Shown here piece by piece: positions 23,326-34,827 of a stretch of 64,000 nucleotides of DNA. Every line of letters starts with the position of its first letter. Positions within the stretch are counted from its first letter, which is position 1. This stretch comes from Rhodamnia argentea. Taxonomy: Eukaryota; Streptophyta; Magnoliopsida; Myrtales; Myrtaceae. The stretch is taken from positions 22,437,294 to 22,501,293 of the forward strand of contig NC_063155.1 in the NCBI RefSeq assembly GCF_020921035.1. Reading direction: 5' to 3'. The position numbers and the translations under genes were made by a program. Below the pieces are notes generated by a model, which was not told the DNA's origin, ran no database searches, and saw only the letters and a program-made list of their open reading frames with translations.

Positions 23326-24860
23326 TACAATGTTAGTTTTCACTGTAACAATGTGCTCCCGTGAAAAAGGTAAAGCCAATCTGAGAATGTCGTCACAAAA
23401 TGGAACACAAATCTTTCACATTAGCAAAAAGCTCCTCATAAGCATATGCCATAGCTTGTGGGAAAGAGGCATTTGTCAATAGCACCAGACAACATCACAC
23501 GACTTTATGAAGCGGGGACCGTACTTTGTTGCTATCGCTGTTCATTCAAACTCATGAAAATTTTAGTGGCTGTGACGCATGAAACGAGATAAATATTAAG
23601 CACATTCTACATCCATCAAATCTCCCTCTCGAACGGCAACTTAGCACTCCAACGATAGCATAAACTTAGCCCATGTTTCCTCATATGACAATTGGCATTT
23701 TTGCATGCAGGCAAAGACAAATGTACAAACATGAATCATTAACAAATCCATTTATCTCTTCTCCTCTTCTATTTGCCAAGTAAACCGAAAGAAGGAACAA
23801 TAGAGATACATCTCCATAAATAGGTGAATGTCTTCACATCTAGGACCTAAAGTTAATCTTTCTGTTATATGCATATGTGGGCGAGAGAGCAGATTCCTCA
23901 CAACAACATTTATGCAAATGTTTATGTGGACGACTTAATAAGATATCTCAAATCAAAGTTTAGCTATGAGAACACATTGAACAATCTAGAAATCCCAAAT
24001 CAAACACTTATGAAACAAATTACCCAATTAGCAGCACAAATCACTAAAAAAGATCTCACACAAAACAGAAAACACACGTAATCTGGAAATGAAAGTTGAT
24101 GATCCTAATACAAGGTTACGCGCTTTGAAGAAGTTGCTAAGTTCTTTTACACATGTTGTAGGCACTGAAAACATGGCAACAGATCTCAATGTTGAATTTT
24201 CCAAGGATACCGCGGTTTCAGCCTTAAGGTTTGGGAAGTCATGGGAATGGTGTGAGTTTGTTCATCGTACTCATTCTCTCAGTATTTTCGCTGTGTCTAA
24301 TGTCGAAGAAAAAATCCAGAAGAAGGCGAGACAAACTGTCCTTCAGCCAGAGTCCGACTGTTTCGAAGGAAATCAAAGAAGTTAGGGTGGAGCAAGTGCA
24401 ATCAGTGCATTCGGTCCTTGTGATGGCATCCTTCTCACTATTCAGGACAAATCCAGTGACAGAGAATCGGTTTAAGTGCTTGTGCATGTCGGCAAGGGGA
24501 AACCGTAGAAAAGAGATAATACCAGTCAGGGCCATTTCATCATGCAATCCGCCGTCGAACGCGGCCTCCGCCTCCGCCTTGTCCGTCGGACCAGTCCACT
24601 TGGGGGAGAGAGTGTAGGAGCAGGGCGTCGTCTCTGCTGGGTTTTGGGCGTCGATTTGGGCGGGGAGGGGTAGAACCACCGTCGCGGTCAAAACCTAAGG
24701 CGTCGGGCGTCGATTTGGGTGGGAGGGAGAGAACCACCGTCGCCGTCTCTAATGGGTTTGGTCGCCCGATTTGGGTGGGAGGGAGAGAGCATGGGGAAGG
24801 GGAGAGGGAGAGGAGTATGGGTTGGGGATGCGGGTGGGCGGCGGGCGGCGCGGCAACCGG
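23326..24860. other. Spacer between the two duplicated MOC1 blocks
   Basis: This contains the promoter side of MOC1 copy 1 and sequence not repeated elsewhere in the window. Two open stretches (23869-24081, 71 codons with a Leu/Gln-rich coiled-coil-like end; 24089-24617 in two frames) have no family I recognise. From about 24620 there are degenerate repeats of a gggcgtcgatttgggtggg-like unit (at least at 24645, 24705 and 24760). Confidence 0.45.
24640..24800. repeat. Degenerate GC-rich tandem repeat
   Basis: A unit resembling cgtcgatttgggtggga followed by gaaccaccgtcgc occurs two to three times (about 24650, 24709 and 24766), with substitutions and small gaps. Any reading frames across it are probably a by-product of the repeat. 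Confidence 0.6.
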
Positions 24861-24971
24861 CACGAGTTTTCTTCTGCTTCTGTCACAATCCCGGCGGTCT
24901 AATCGGCCTGAACAGAGTATCTGGCCTAGCTGCGTATAATATTATCTGGACATCTCAACCGGAAAAAAAAT

Positions 24972-25041
24972 GCGGATACAACCGAACGGTAAAATTTCTC
25001 TTGCCGTGGAGAAGATGCGGGTTCGATTCTCACCGTCCGCC
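24972..25041 (+). pseudogene. Degraded plastid tRNA-Gly(GCC) copy (nuclear plastid DNA)
   Basis: The 70 bases closely resemble chloroplast trnG-GCC. The 5' end is gcggata, followed by a D-arm-like accgaacggtaaaa, an anticodon loop keeping GCC within cttgccgtgg, a T-arm gcgggttcgattctcac, and a 3' end gtccgcc. Mismatches in the T stem, acceptor stem and anticodon stem argue that it is not functional. The nuclear tRNA-Gly gene looks quite different, so I read this as a transferred plastid fragment. The surrounding AT-rich sequence (about 24930-25255) has no counterpart in the copy 1 flank, so it may be part of the same insertion. Confidence 0.7.
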
Positions 25042-25734
25042 TAGGTTAAAGTAATGTGCTTAAAGATATTCCAGATCTATGGATAAAGATAGAAAAGCAT
25101 ATTCCGAATGTAATTAGATCTTCTATTTTTTGTTTTCGATAGAAAAGATTGAAGCAAAATAGCTATGAATTAATTAACTTAAAGGATGATTTTAGTTTAT
25201 TAGAGATATTGACATATTATATTTGTTAGCTTGCCTTTTTTTTTATCATGTAATCCTTCGTTTTATGGAGGTTTTGCTCGTGATTTGGGGCAATTCAGAC
25301 CGTGAAGACAAATTATTCTCTCATATCAAAATTTCGTGACACCAAATTTTTACTGAGAAATGAGCCTGTTCCCATAAAAAACAGGATAGGATACGTCTTC
25401 AAGGATGTTCTGAGCGTGATCAAACCACTAAAAATGCGTCAATCCCCCTTCATCCTAACACACAAAAAGACGTCAACTTGAACAACTATAAGCAAACGAT
25501 ATGGTGAAAGAAAAAGCAGAATACATACTCTGGTTATGTGAACGAGGCCTTTACGAGCATTAGAGACAACCTTTTTCGCCCCAAGATGCATCTTGCGAGC
25601 ACGAAACTCTAGCATCCTGACCAGTAATCAAAGACTAGGTCAGAGAGATGCCGCCAAATCACCACTGATAAGGCCAAAGGAAAGAGCAAAGAACGAACTT
25701 TGGTTGACAAGAGGATATCACGGCCAAAGGAATG

Positions 25735-26137
25735 CTGATTAGTAGGGGTGAGGCCTGGCTCGAGCCGGCCCGAAAATAAATAGTACCTAGTTCGGCTCGG
25801 CCCGAGCCGGCCCAAGCCCGAATTACATATGCCCCAACTCTTCGGGGCCAGGTTGGGGTTGGGTCAGATTTTTTTTTTTTTTTTTTTAATCAAAAGCACT
25901 TGACAAGCCCGTCGAATGAAATAATATAAAAAAAGAGAAACGAAAAGAAAATAAATTAAAAAGAAAGCGTAGATGTAAAAAAAGCCGGAGCCGGCCCGGC
26001 CTGAGCCTTACAAGGACAATGCCGAAGCCCGGCCCGACAAGGCCCAAAAATTCACCTAATTTTCGGGTTGGATCAGATTGGGTCTGGTCGGGCCGGGTCA
26101 GGCTGGGCTGGGCTTTTTTGACACCCCTACTGATTAG
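25735..26137. mobile_element. hAT-type MITE with 8-bp target duplication
   Basis: The element at 25743-26129 (387 bp) begins taggggtg and ends with its exact inverse cacccct(a). It is flanked by a perfect 8-bp direct repeat ctgattag at 25735-25742 and 26130-26137. An 8-bp target duplication and a TAGGGGTG terminus are hAT hallmarks. The interior is GC-rich repeats around ggcccgagccggccc plus poly-T and has no coding capacity. It lies in DNA that separates the copy 2 flank from the main block. Confidence 0.88.
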
Positions 26138-27529
26138 GGCTCAAGTAGACCGGAGAGCAGATTTATTGTTTTCCGAGTCGAGAGAGATGGAAAAGGGTCT
26201 GTTGGCATACCGTTTGCATCTTAAATACGAGTGTGGCGACTTTCTTTTTCATTATTCTTTTTGGGCTTTCTTTTTGTTTTTCACTTTGAAACTTTTTGGA
26301 CTGTCATGCTAGCACATCTCCAGTATTTTTTTAAATATAAAAACCTACGAATTTTTCATATTTAAGGTCGTCCTAATTTATTTATTTTTTTGGTCGGAAG
26401 GCTCGCCCTGATTAAACTGCTAAACATTTAACTGTAAGGCTTCATCATAGATGTGTAAACATGGCTAATTAGGGAAAAAGCTCATTCAAAATTAAATCCC
26501 TAATGCTGACCGTCTCTCAAACTAATCAAATACTTGTCCAATGCTTCTTTCTTTTCTAATATAATTGAAATCGCACGCCCTCAACAGGAGCCGTGGAAAT
26601 AATTTCTCTCAAATCTTGAGTTTCAAAATGTAGGTAGATTAATTTGAGATAGAAAAATTGATCAAAAGTATTTCAAGGCTGCAATGCAACAAAGGAAGCT
26701 GTTAAGTTGAAACATCTGATTATTAATATTCAAAATTACCGCAAAGGGAAATAGGGTTGTGATACATGTACTCAGATTTTAGGCGGACATTGGACGCACG
26801 CCTCGCACAAATGTGAGCCTTTCGTTCCTGATCAGCTACCGACTTCCGAACCTTGTATAGTGTGTAACGTGGGCTAAAATTCGTGTGGAGCTGTCTTGAG
26901 CGATGTGTCCAAATCATAGAAAAAGCTGTGGTCGTTGGCATCATCAATGCAAAGAAGAGCAAAATAACCGTTCGGGCATGTCTTTGCCAGATGGGGTGGT
27001 TACTGTGCAGCAGCTTTCTCGTTAGTTTAGTTGTGACGTGCGTGTTCCTACGAAAGCCCATGAATCTGCAGATGGGCTTGAGTTGTTCACCGGCCCAACA
27101 GCCCATGGACCTCCAATTCCGGGATCTACAATCGACCTATCCCAGGCACTGGCTCTCCTCCTCGTGCATGAGCCATGAACTAAAAGCCTCAAGCAGCTTC
27201 TCTACCTCCTCAAATGTCATGTTTACCTCGCTGGCCTGTTACAAAGAGAAATTTTTATGGACATCTACATCCTGGGGACGGATTGAGTCTGTTGATGCGT
27301 GCGACCGGCTTTCTGAAACCAACCTTCATCTACTCTTTACGGTCTTTCACCTCCCCATCGGTGTGGAAGTCTGGAGCTACTTATATCATGCGCTGATGAA
27401 GCTTTTGACCGGCGGACGACCTCAACCGAACTCATCCGCTCGCTCGTCTAAGTATTCTTTGAGATTAGAGTTCTCCCAGGAAAAATGAATTGCTGAAGAT
27501 CAAAACAAATGGAGCGACGAAGAGAGGAA

Positions 27530-30500
27530 CTAAGAGACCACTTCCTCAACAATACACGATGAATTTGACTTCAACTTCAAGCCTTTCCCATAGGCGGCAA
27601 TAAGAAGAGCCTCAGCTCTACCTGCACCGTGGCAAATTGAGAGAATATTTGAGACAGATCCAATCATACTTAGTAGATTGCTGCATCTAAATCCACTCGA
27701 TTAATCTTGGCTATTGGAAAGTGACTACTAGTGTTTTATCGCAACAGCTTTTGGCAGAAAAAAATTTGTCCAAAGGCGGCAGAGGCTAGATAAGCTTTCC
27801 TATGTTTCAAATTACGCAAGCCTTATGTTAACTCTATTTCCATAAATGCATCGTCCCTGGCTCCATCTAAGTGATGATTACGAATAAATTCCCAGGTGGC
27901 ATATCTTTGAGAATATTCCTGTCATTCAACGCAGTAATATGATGCTAAAATTGTAGGGCACAACCAAGAAGAAAACAAGAAAATAAGGAAAATATCAATT
28001 ACCATGGTCTTTCTTCCTTTTAAGTTGATCATCCAAAGAAGGAAACAAACTCGACGCAACCCTCCGACTGTCATCCTGTTCCAATCAGCATCTCCAAGGT
28101 GAACATACCAACTCAACATCCCAATAAAATAAAATGCAGCAATACTTTCAGGTGATTATCATGAAAAAATACTCAGTCCAGCAGACGAAGCAATGATGAG
28201 GGAGACAGAATAGTCCGAAGTCATGGGAGTATTGATTCACTGTTGGAGTTCTACATAATACAGCAATCCATCCACAGGGGCCACAGCTAGTATGAGCCAC
28301 GGTTTCATCCATATAAAACATGGAACACCAAGGCTCCGTTAGTTTTGCAGAAAATGAGTGATCTAGAAACATTTTCTAGAAAATGTTTCCAGATCACTCA
28401 TTTTCCATGATCTCTTCTGCGAAACAAACGGAACTGGCAGAAAGATTTATTTGTCAAAACCTGGAACACCAAACTAGAACCCTCGTGTAAGGAAAAGGAC
28501 AGTTTTTCGTAGGCTTAACTTCCCAAAACAAAACTAGCATGTAATTTTATATATATGACTGAGTTGAAACCAAACCTACCTTTGTAAAGGCACTTCCAGA
28601 GAGCTCAAATACATTTTTCCACAGAGAAGATGCAACTGGAACCACGGAAAATCCCGACGAAACCAAGATTCCAATCCATAGGCCATATCCAAAACCTCCA
28701 CTCCACCATCCCTAAAAAGCATAAGAAGAGAATCCTTAAGAAAAATCACCCTACTCCTCTATGCCTAAACAACAGTCACTCCAACAACATTGCCACTATG
28801 AACCGAGACAATTCAAGAGGAATTTCAGATAAATAGACACCAAAAATTAGAAAGATACAAACTTATTGGAAGGATTGGCACACATCCCTTCTCCAAATAA
28901 AGACATGCAACTTGCTTACAGTCAAGAACTTCACAATTTTTTACAAACTCCAAGCCCTATAGAATGAATTACTCAATTATGGATAACTCTTAATCAAATT
29001 GAAAGAGCATTTTTAGTAGGCATTTTTTTTCAAATCTTTAATGCAGACTTCCTTGCACTGAGCAATGATGCCCTATACTTCATGTGAATGATCCCAAATG
29101 TCAAGACATGAGACATGGTCAGTACATAATAGTTCAATTTCACTATTCTCTCACAATGTAGATGTAGCCACAAGAGAAGAATGAAAGAATAGACAGATGG
29201 TATCTGGTGAGTAGGCATACAAACATCTAAAAAAGATCAGAAAATCAATTTTATTCAAACTAACCTGTTTACCATCATTAGGAAATGGAATTGATTGTTC
29301 TATGTATACCTTTGTCCCTAATTTAAGAAGCTCCAAAAGTCAGTAACCTTCAATTAAAAGGGATAACAATGTATATAGGAAAATGAATGTGCTCCTTTCT
29401 AATGGCTTGACACGAAACTCATGCTGTTATGGGATAAAGGAAATAAGTGACGCATTTTTGTATTGATTTCCAACCGCCAAAACAGGAGAAACGTGATCAA
29501 CCCACCCAGAAATTGCACTCCCAGAGTGATTTCAAGACCAACAATGCAAGCTAAAGATGCTCAATTCAGATAGATCTAGCCACCATGCAAGTGGAAGCAT
29601 AAATAAAAGCTCACATGCATTTCCAACCATTCCAATCTGCCTCCTAACAGTTTGCATTCTTATTCACAGTGTACGAACTTTATAGAACAAGCAGATTTAA
29701 AATGAGGATAACCTTTACCAACAACAACATGAAGCATGGTATGAAAAGTTAACTACATAACACCCAAAAAGCTGACACAACAGGGTACAACTTGATCTTT
29801 TACATGACAAAACGAACAGTGAGATGCAGGATTCACTGATAAAAGGAAGTGAAACGCAGGAAGTACCGATTGGAGCATCCAAGCTCCGAAGCAACTGAAC
29901 AATAGATTTGGGATCCAATCGCCTTCGAGTTCTTTTACCAACCAGTACTGGAACAGCAGGAGAATCGAACACCTATACCAATTAAATTTTTTAGCTTAAG
30001 AACAAGGATCTCGCAGTCCTTAGCAGATAATAACAACATGAATAACAGAACCAAGGGATGAAACGACTACTGAAATATGTCCACCAAATCAGTATAAATT
30101 CCAAGAAGTCATGATCAAGTGCAGTCTCTATCTCTAGACTAATTGTGCACATTTTGAAGCTGAAGAATTCATATAAAATGGAATAACAAAGTAAATCAGA
30201 TAGGCAAAATCATTATGCAGTTGACAGCTTCTCATTTATTCCCGTTATTTCCACTCCAAAGCTTATCATCAATAGGCTCAACATAAACACTATGCCTCCT
30301 ACAGGAGGCTTTCTGACCATCCTTCGCAATACTACTTCGACCAATCACCAACAAAAACAGACACCCCCTCCCTTTCTTGGATAGTGAAGGGGCCATTCCA
30401 GTAAGACGAGCCTTCTCGGATACATAATAACTTCAAATGTAATGTCTAATTGTAAAATCGAAAACCTGATATTTACAACCGAGATTCCAGAGAAAAACCC

Positions 30501-31124
30501 AATATTGTCCATCTATCAAACACCTAGGACCTCAAAAGGCACTCTGTTACGCGGCCAAAACGAAATAGCTACATTGACTACGTACTCAGCTGCACATTCA
30601 AATTGGCACCCAGTAATTTGAGAAAATAACTTAACACGCACAAAAGAGCGCAGCGAAAAAGGCCATCCATAATCCCAAACCTGAGCTGAAAACCCAGACT
30701 CTTCGGGTTTCAAGAGCGCCAATGCACCCGAGAGATCCGGATCGATGCCGATAACCCAATCCGAACCCGAACCATCTCCATCACATTCCACCCGCCCGGA
30801 ACTAGCGGCGACAGGGCAAGTGAGCGAGTCCAACCACCTCTGCTTCAGCTGAGCATCAGCGGACTTACCCTTAACCCTACTTCTCCCATTCCCGTTCCCA
30901 CCAGCGCCCTCTTTCCTCGAATCAGGACTCCGCGAACTCGGCGCGTCCAAAATCCGAACTTGAGCCTGATTTGCAGCCAGGGCGGAAGAACAGAAGAGCG
31001 AGATGAAGCGAGACCCAGCGAAGGAGATTTTGGGTCTGAGCGCGAAGTGGAGCGGGTTCATGAGATGGCTCCGGAACTGGATGGCTTCTTGTCGGTGGCG
31101 AGGCTTGATTTGGATGGCTTCCAT
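27530..31124 (-). CDS. MOC1: Chloroplast Holliday-junction resolvase MOC1, copy 2
   Basis: Six minus-strand exons: 31124-30681, 29972-29867, 29317-29265, 28711-28580, 28075-28003 and 27621-27530. All joins are GT-AG and in frame, giving 299 residues. The RuvC-like core is almost identical to copy 1: the only core changes I see are Ile/Val in VPxLVGK and Ala/Val before YIEQS. Around twenty differences concentrate in the transit peptide and linker (residues 1 to about 120, and 142-143). All presumed catalytic acids are kept. In the last exon, 12 extra bases (27523-27534 or equivalent) bring in a TAG, so the protein ends EEVVS, six residues short of copy 1. That tail is outside the conserved core, so activity is probably kept. 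Exons 1-5 match copy 1 in length exactly. Confidence 0.94.
28333..28434. mobile_element. Hairpin MITE in MOC1 copy 2 intron
   Basis: Two adjacent 28-base arms, 28350-28377 and 28378-28405, are inverted complements with one mismatch and no loop. They are enclosed by outer arms ctccgttagttttgcagaa / ttctgcgaaacaaacgga. The position matches the element in copy 1. The arms are longer here because the central part has been kept or rearranged. Confidence 0.8.
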
Positions 31125-31464
31125 TACAATGCCTGCCTATGCTTGTGGTTCTTGGATTGTGCTCGCATGTCTGAGAAAATCTGCTCGGAAATACGAGGAG
31201 CCAAAAATTGCGCGGGTCTCCGAAATTTCAACTGCCTGTCTCTCCACTATTGCTGTTCGTAGAGATCTTTCCATGCACTCGGTCTATACTCCATAGCCCT
31301 GCGCTTGGTCTGTAGCCTCCCGTGGCAGTCACTGATTGGTCGAGCCTATACGAGATTCACATTACTAATGAATGACATTTTATGATACTGTAAATTATGC
31401 CGAGTTACCACTGAGGCTAGAGAAGTCAGGAATTTGCTCGGAGAGAGCAGATCGGAAAATTCAT

Positions 31465-33328
31465 GTAGACGCGTCGCGGGTGGAGCGCGGATCGGAAGCG
31501 TCGGCTGCCGGAATAGTGAGAGACAGCCGTGGATAGTTGATTGATGGTTTCTCAGAGCCCATTCGAGCCAAATCCCCCCTTGCGGTGGAAACCCTAACCC
31601 TGAAGTGGGGTTTGTAGAAAATCTCTGAATCGAAAGTAAAGATTTAGGGCCTGTATAGCAACGATTCTGATCCAAAAAAGTGATTATGATTAAAATCGAT
31701 TTTTTTATTCTATTCATAAATGAGTTTTAGACAATCAAAACGTGTTTGGTAATCGCACAAAATTTATGTTTTCGGAACAAAAACACGTTCGGTAACTACA
31801 CAAAATTTTTGTTCCTGAAAATAATTTCTTGTCCCAATTTTTATCATTTAAGTCAAATAATTACGTAGTTATTTTATGAAATTTTATCCTACATTTCGAA
31901 TTAATTGAAGATTAATTCATATTGATTCGCTTATATAACATATTGCATATAAAATTTATTTGTGATATTCCGTCTAATTGTCATGTCATAACGAGTCATT
32001 TTAAGCTTAAAAAATGAGAGATCATGTTAGGTTAGTGTGTTATTTCGGATTAGCTCGAGTCCTCCTAGGCCTATACCAAATTGCAATGAGGGAATATTAA
32101 ATTCAATCTTAGTGTGATCGATGGCATATGTATGTGTATGTGCAAATAGAGTCATTACTAATCTTTAACGAAGGTAGACTGTAAATCTTATCAAATGATT
32201 GGGAGAAACCATTTAATTCTACACAACCAGAGAAATATAGGGTCCGAGGATCTAGTTATGTCGATGCCCTTTCGACACCAAAGTTAAGTGTTTCTAAATG
32301 TGTTTCATGCAAATTTTCAATGCATTTGTAAACTTATGAGGTAAGCCAATGCTAAGTATCCACGCAGGTCTTTTTTTTTTTTTTTTTTGTCTTTTTTCAA
32401 ATTTTCTAAAACTATATTAAGTCTAAAGTACCTAAACCTAAGCAAATCACAACTAGTGAAATGAAGTGCACAATCAGGGAATCATGGCATTGATAAATTG
32501 CATCATAAAATTCTAATGAAGCTCTAAGGGCTTAGAGAAATGTGGTTCGGGTTTAATTTCAAATATATTTATGATTTTCCTAAAAGAGAACAAAATATAC
32601 AAAATATAGGCCCAATTCTATGAAAATGAGGTCAAACTACCACAATCTAAGCTTCTTTTATTTTTAGGGATTTTCTAAAATTTTTCTGATTTTTTAGAAT
32701 TTTTCTAATTTTTAATTTTAATTTTTTTATTATTTTATATATTTTTCTTTGAAAATAAGACCTCGTTCCGTTTTAGGCCGAGGGAAAAGTGATTAGAGAA
32801 CCGAAAGAAAAAATTGAGAGATGCGGGATTTCATTCTGTTTTGTAATTCTTAAAAGTGATTTTTTTTTTCCGGAACCAACTTTTTTTTGCTTCTCGTTTT
32901 TGCTCCAAAATCGTTCCCGGAAACAGAATCAGAATCAGAATCATTTATGCTACCAAACATGATTCTCATCCTATTTTGTTTCGGAGAACGGAATTAGAGA
33001 ATCGGAATCGTTGCCATGCAGGCCCTTACTTGCCGAAGCTCATCTCAAAGAAGTCCTCAAGTGATACGGTAAATGACAGATCTGATCTGCATGGCGAGCT
33101 TATCAGCGATAATTTATCACTTGTAAGGCACTTATCATGCCAAGCACATCGCCCTCAAACCCGTGACCCATCTCTAGTTTAATCGAGGATTGCAGAGTAT
33201 TGATGGGCCAGCTCAAGGATGTTAGCATCATCTACTCTCCACGTGAAGAAAATTCACATACGAATTGGTTAGCTCAAGCACATAGATTAGGCTTTCTCCC
33301 ACCTAATGGGTTGTCTAATCCCCCCTAA
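31465..33328 (+). pseudogene. RNase H-like retroelement remnant, split by a transposon
   Basis: The left part (31465-31646) translates as VDASRVERGSEASAAGIVRD then, after a stop, DGFSEPIRAKSPLAVETLTL. This fits the first half of the plant RNase H domain found at the C-terminus of non-LTR retrotransposons. The right part (from about 33029) gives ISDNLSLVRHLS and, in another frame, LIEDCRVLMGQLKD then YSPREENSHTNWLAQAHRLG, which fits the second half. Stops and a frameshift show it is dead. The gap between the halves is exactly the 1.38-kb element at 31647-33025. A host RNase H-like gene fragment cannot be excluded. Confidence 0.7.
31644..33028. mobile_element. PIF/Harbinger-like non-autonomous element with TTA target duplication
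   Basis: The element is 31647-33025 (1379 bp), bounded by TTA at 31644-31646 and 33026-33028. The termini are inverted repeats of about 25 bases, gggcctgtatagcaacgatt and the inverse of a right end differing at three positions in 25. The subterminal parts contain repeated tttggtaa-type sequence and an inverse taccaaac. TTA duplications and GGGCCTG-like ends are typical of PIF/Harbinger. The interior is AT-rich with no transposase, so it would depend on another copy. It interrupts the RNase H remnant. Confidence 0.88.
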
Positions 33329-34827
33329 TCCTTCGGTATTTGCTACGTTTTGATGTTACTTCTGGTTGTTTTTCGAACGTTATTAGCGAACGAAAAAACC
33401 CGCATTTCCGATCAAAAAAATTTATGCAATAATTTCTCCTTATAAGGTGCTAGAATGAGACTTTATAGCAAAAATTAAATAAAATGGATGATCTCATGTG
33501 AAATTGGAGTAATCCGATCACTCTCCAGTAAAACAAAATCCGATTACTTGCATGAAATTGGTGTATGCAGAAATTACCTACCGAGGACAATCCCATCCTT
33601 AATATCATATCTAGGCGAAATTGCTTGGCCATAAAGGAAAGTAGGTTAATAGGAAACCCGTTGCAAGATCAATTTGGCAAAAACTCTAAATGGGGACCAA
33701 AAATATTAATTAGTCCTTCTCAATTTGGCATGGAGAAAAATCCTTAGAAAATGTGAAAGTTGACATTAAATGATAATTTTTTTTGTTTATTTTGTCAAAA
33801 AGGTTGACTAAATTATAATGATTTGAATCGAGAAATCACGCCGAAAAAAAAGAGATAAAGTCATCCCGTAACCACGTCGATATAAATTTCATCTTTTTAT
33901 GGGGGGTTTACATTCATGCATCCCGTGCTATGAACATCCCATGTTATTTCTCGATACATCAGTAAGTTTCCCAACGAAGGCTAATAACTTAGCATTATCA
34001 AAGTTGACTAACTTTTTCAGACGGATTAGATGACGACCACAAGCCTGTAGGAGAATCCCATCAACGGCAAATCTCTCCGGTGGCTTTCTTGAACCTACCG
34101 GCTGCGTTTCTCGGTAGCCTGAAAGAGGGGTGCTCATTGCTTGCCGCTAATCAGTTTTCGCTTGCAAGTCTCTGTCTTCCTCCGCGACAATTGCAAGGCC
34201 TCGCTTTGAAACCATCAACTGGTCGCGACGCTAGACAAAGAAAAGCATGTGGCGTGTACCGCTCCGTGTCGCTTTCGACCCGCAAAGTCTGACCTTAACG
34301 CGCACGGAAGATCACGCGACGCCTGTGTGAGCAAGAACAAAAACAGAGACCTTCCCGCCTGTGACTTCCATGGCAGGGAGTGGAGGAACATGAACCCTCC
34401 AATCACGACGAATTTTATCAAACCGCATTAAACCGGCCTACAGAATAAGCGTGAGATCGAGGAATGCGACGGATTAGGAGCAGGACGTGGAGTTAATAAA
34501 TCATATTCTATACCTAGCGAAGATCCGGCATATCACATACCATTTGATTTTTCATAAATCAATCCTAGTATTCAGTGCGCAAAACATAATTTTATTGGTT
34601 ATCTAGTATCTTAGAATTGCCAAACTTTGAAGATTGCTTTGGCCACAAAAGCAGGCACACGAAGCTCTCTCTTATATTTGGCCAGGATTTCCCCTGAATT
34701 CAGGATCAAGAAAAGGGTCAACACAAGTTAGCCTCTAAAACCAGAGCTCTTCACAATACTCGGCATCAGCACACGCATTTTCCCTCCTCATTTTCTCAGC
34801 CGAGAAAATTTCAGGAAAATCACAGTA
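33329..34827. other. Intergenic region upstream of the DUF1645 gene
   Basis: AT-rich to about 33.9 kb, then more balanced. Short frames on both strands at 33.9-34.4 kb overlap each other and have no domain. The last few hundred bases should hold the promoter and leader of the gene starting at 34828. Confidence 0.5.

Larger units (their letters stand above)
18891..23332. repeat. Tandem segmental duplication, copy 1 (MOC1 block)
   Basis: This block is collinear with 26811-31131, about 7.9 kb away in the same orientation. It starts at gtgagcctt and ends just inside the 5' leader of the gene, right after the ATG (ccattacaatg), where the two copies diverge abruptly. Identity is high in exons and introns alike, with scattered substitutions and small indels, so the duplication is fairly recent. 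Confidence 0.93.
26811..31131. repeat. Tandem segmental duplication, copy 2 (MOC1 block)
   Basis: Collinear with 18891-23332. The 1.4 kb just left of it (about 25.38-26.81 kb) is absent from copy 1, whose matching flank sits almost directly against its block. That interval includes the hAT MITE. Shared sequence ends just beyond the ATG of the minus-strand gene, at ccattacaatg. Confidence 0.93.

Noticed and set aside
26883..27488. 201-codon plus-strand ORF (and its partner at 19013-19546) downstream of each MOC1 copy
   Set aside because: Begins at a non-ATG codon, overlaps MOC1 3' sequence, is frame-shifted between the two copies, and has no domain.
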